Source of the DNA: Streptococcus gallolyticus
Lineage (GTDB): Bacteria; Bacillota; Bacilli; Lactobacillales; Streptococcaceae
DNA length: 58,263 nucleotides
Direction of reading: 5' to 3'
NCBI RefSeq assembly: GCF_003337175.1
Contig: NZ_NETH01000008.1
Coordinates: 1-58,263, forward strand
Shown here: positions 57,517 to 58,263 of the stretch, piece by piece
Position numbering within the stretch: position 1 is the stretch's first letter
How the letters are laid out: every line of letters starts with the position of its first letter
Made by a program: the position numbers and the translations under genes
Notes under the pieces: generated by a model
Database searches by the model: none
What the model saw: only the letters and a program-made list of their open reading frames with translations
Told to the model about the DNA's origin: nothing

Positions 57517-58263
57517 CTATTTTATTTTAAGCGTTTGCCCTGCATAAATCAAGTTTGGATTAGCAAGACCATTAAGACTTGCAATTGATTGGTAGCTTGT
57601 GCCATAACGACTTGCAATGCTTGATAGGTTATCACCAGATTGAACAGTATAGTAAACTGAACTACTAGTAGTTGAACCAGTCACTTGCAAGACTTGTCCA
57701 ACGTAGATAAGGTTAGGGTTTGAAATACCATTAAGGCTTGCTAGTGTTTGATAGCTTGTTCCGAATTTTGAAGCAATACCAGAAAGCGTGTCACCAGATT
57801 GAACTGTGTAAGTGCTAGTTGCAGTTGCCTGTGTGTTAGCTACTGAAATAATTTCAACGTCTGATTTATTAATCCATGAGTTGATACCAGAAAGCAATAC
57901 ACGATTGCCAGACACTTGTGCTACGTCATATGTGCGACCTTTAACCCAATCTGGAATACCTTCACCAGTCGCCCATGCGTTAGCACTAAATTTAACCTTA
58001 ACTTGATTTCCTACAGCAATGTCAGATTTAGGCGTGTTGTCCGCTTGTTGACCTTGACTAATCGCCGGTGTTTCAGTTTTAGGATTATTGTTCTTAGTAT
58101 AGCCATTGTCCGTAATACCAGTTAAATCAACGTTACCGTCAAGACCGCCTGCGATGTAAGTTGACGTAAATTGGTAGATTGCTACACCGTCCATACTTGG
58201 AAAGACATTATAATTTGGTGTTGGCGTTACATTATAGTCTGGATAAGCAGCCATCCAAAGTGA
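57517..58263 (-). CDS. Phage endolysin: GH25 lysozyme C-terminus, SH3-like linker domain and two LysM
   Basis: Open to the right window edge, so the N-terminus is missing. The visible part starts with [10 protein letters not shown] and [23 protein letters not shown], the end of a GH25 muramidase, then an SH3b-like domain ([31 protein letters not shown]), and two LysM repeats ([17 protein letters not shown] and [17 protein letters not shown], each ending GQVLQV/GQTLKI). It cuts peptidoglycan to release phage. Position at the end of the prophage fits lysis genes. Confidence 0.92.
   Translation of the reverse strand, partial: SLWMAAYPDYNVTPTPNYNVFPSMDGVAIYQFTSTYIAGGLDGNVDLTGITDNGYTKNNNPKTETPAISQGQQADNTPKSDIAVGNQVKVKFSANAWATGEGIPDWVKGRTYDVAQVSGNRVLLSGINSWINKSDVEIISVANTQATATSTYTVQSGDTLSGIASKFGTSYQTLASLNGISNPNLIYVGQVLQVTGSTTSSSVYYTVQSGDNLSSIASRYGTSYQSIASLNGLANPNLIYAGQTLKIK

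Overview
The window is a chromosomal segment of a low-GC Gram-positive bacterium. The gene set (ctsR/clpC, CiaR-type sRNAs, gshF relic, XpaC/TelA pair, acetylated-DAP pathway, padC/padR, Ula ascorbate cluster, GH25/LysM phage lysin) points to Streptococcus, most likely the S. bovis/equinus (gallolyticus/lutetiensis/infantarius) group. The genus is firm; the group is inference.

Layout. 1-900: the end of an IS110-family transposase and a structured non-coding tail. 960-4690: a visibly AT-rich island with a microcin C-like arrangement on the minus strand: a 19-codon peptide gene with a strong promoter, an intrinsic terminator, a PqqD-like/ThiF E1 enzyme and an MFS exporter, plus a divergent LpxL/HtrB-like acyltransferase. 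This is the best candidate for an undescribed system. 4690-25960: housekeeping genes (queH, gpsA, galU, rhomboid, 5-FCL, dapL, dapH, pgi, tadA, bioY, tgt, perR, padC/padR, polA), the SRP RNA, two CiaR-controlled small RNAs, two frame-shifted genes (marC, DUF975) and two copies of a 220-bp intergenic repeat.

26150-42890: a carbohydrate block, all on the minus strand. It holds ulaG-talC-tkt behind a cre site; a second Ula-like PTS operon with class II aldolase, TPR protein and P-loop kinase, run by a regulator carrying its own EIIA domain; then ulaR and the ulaABCDEF ascorbate operon behind another cre site. Together they would take up L-ascorbate as the 6-phosphate, open the lactone, decarboxylate to a pentose phosphate and feed it through transketolase/transaldolase.

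43220-55820: purA with a riboswitch-like leader, a gshF relic, xpaC-telA, leaderless hslO with dusB, clpC-ctsR with CtsR operators, a possible type I toxin/antisense RNA pair, a COG2426 membrane protein, tsf and rpsB. 55930-58263: the lysis end of a prophage: a partial GH25-LysM endolysin, a roughly 570-nt ornate RNA resembling ROOL with a 23-bp closing helix, a small three-gene operon under a dyad operator, and a probable attachment region next to rpsB.
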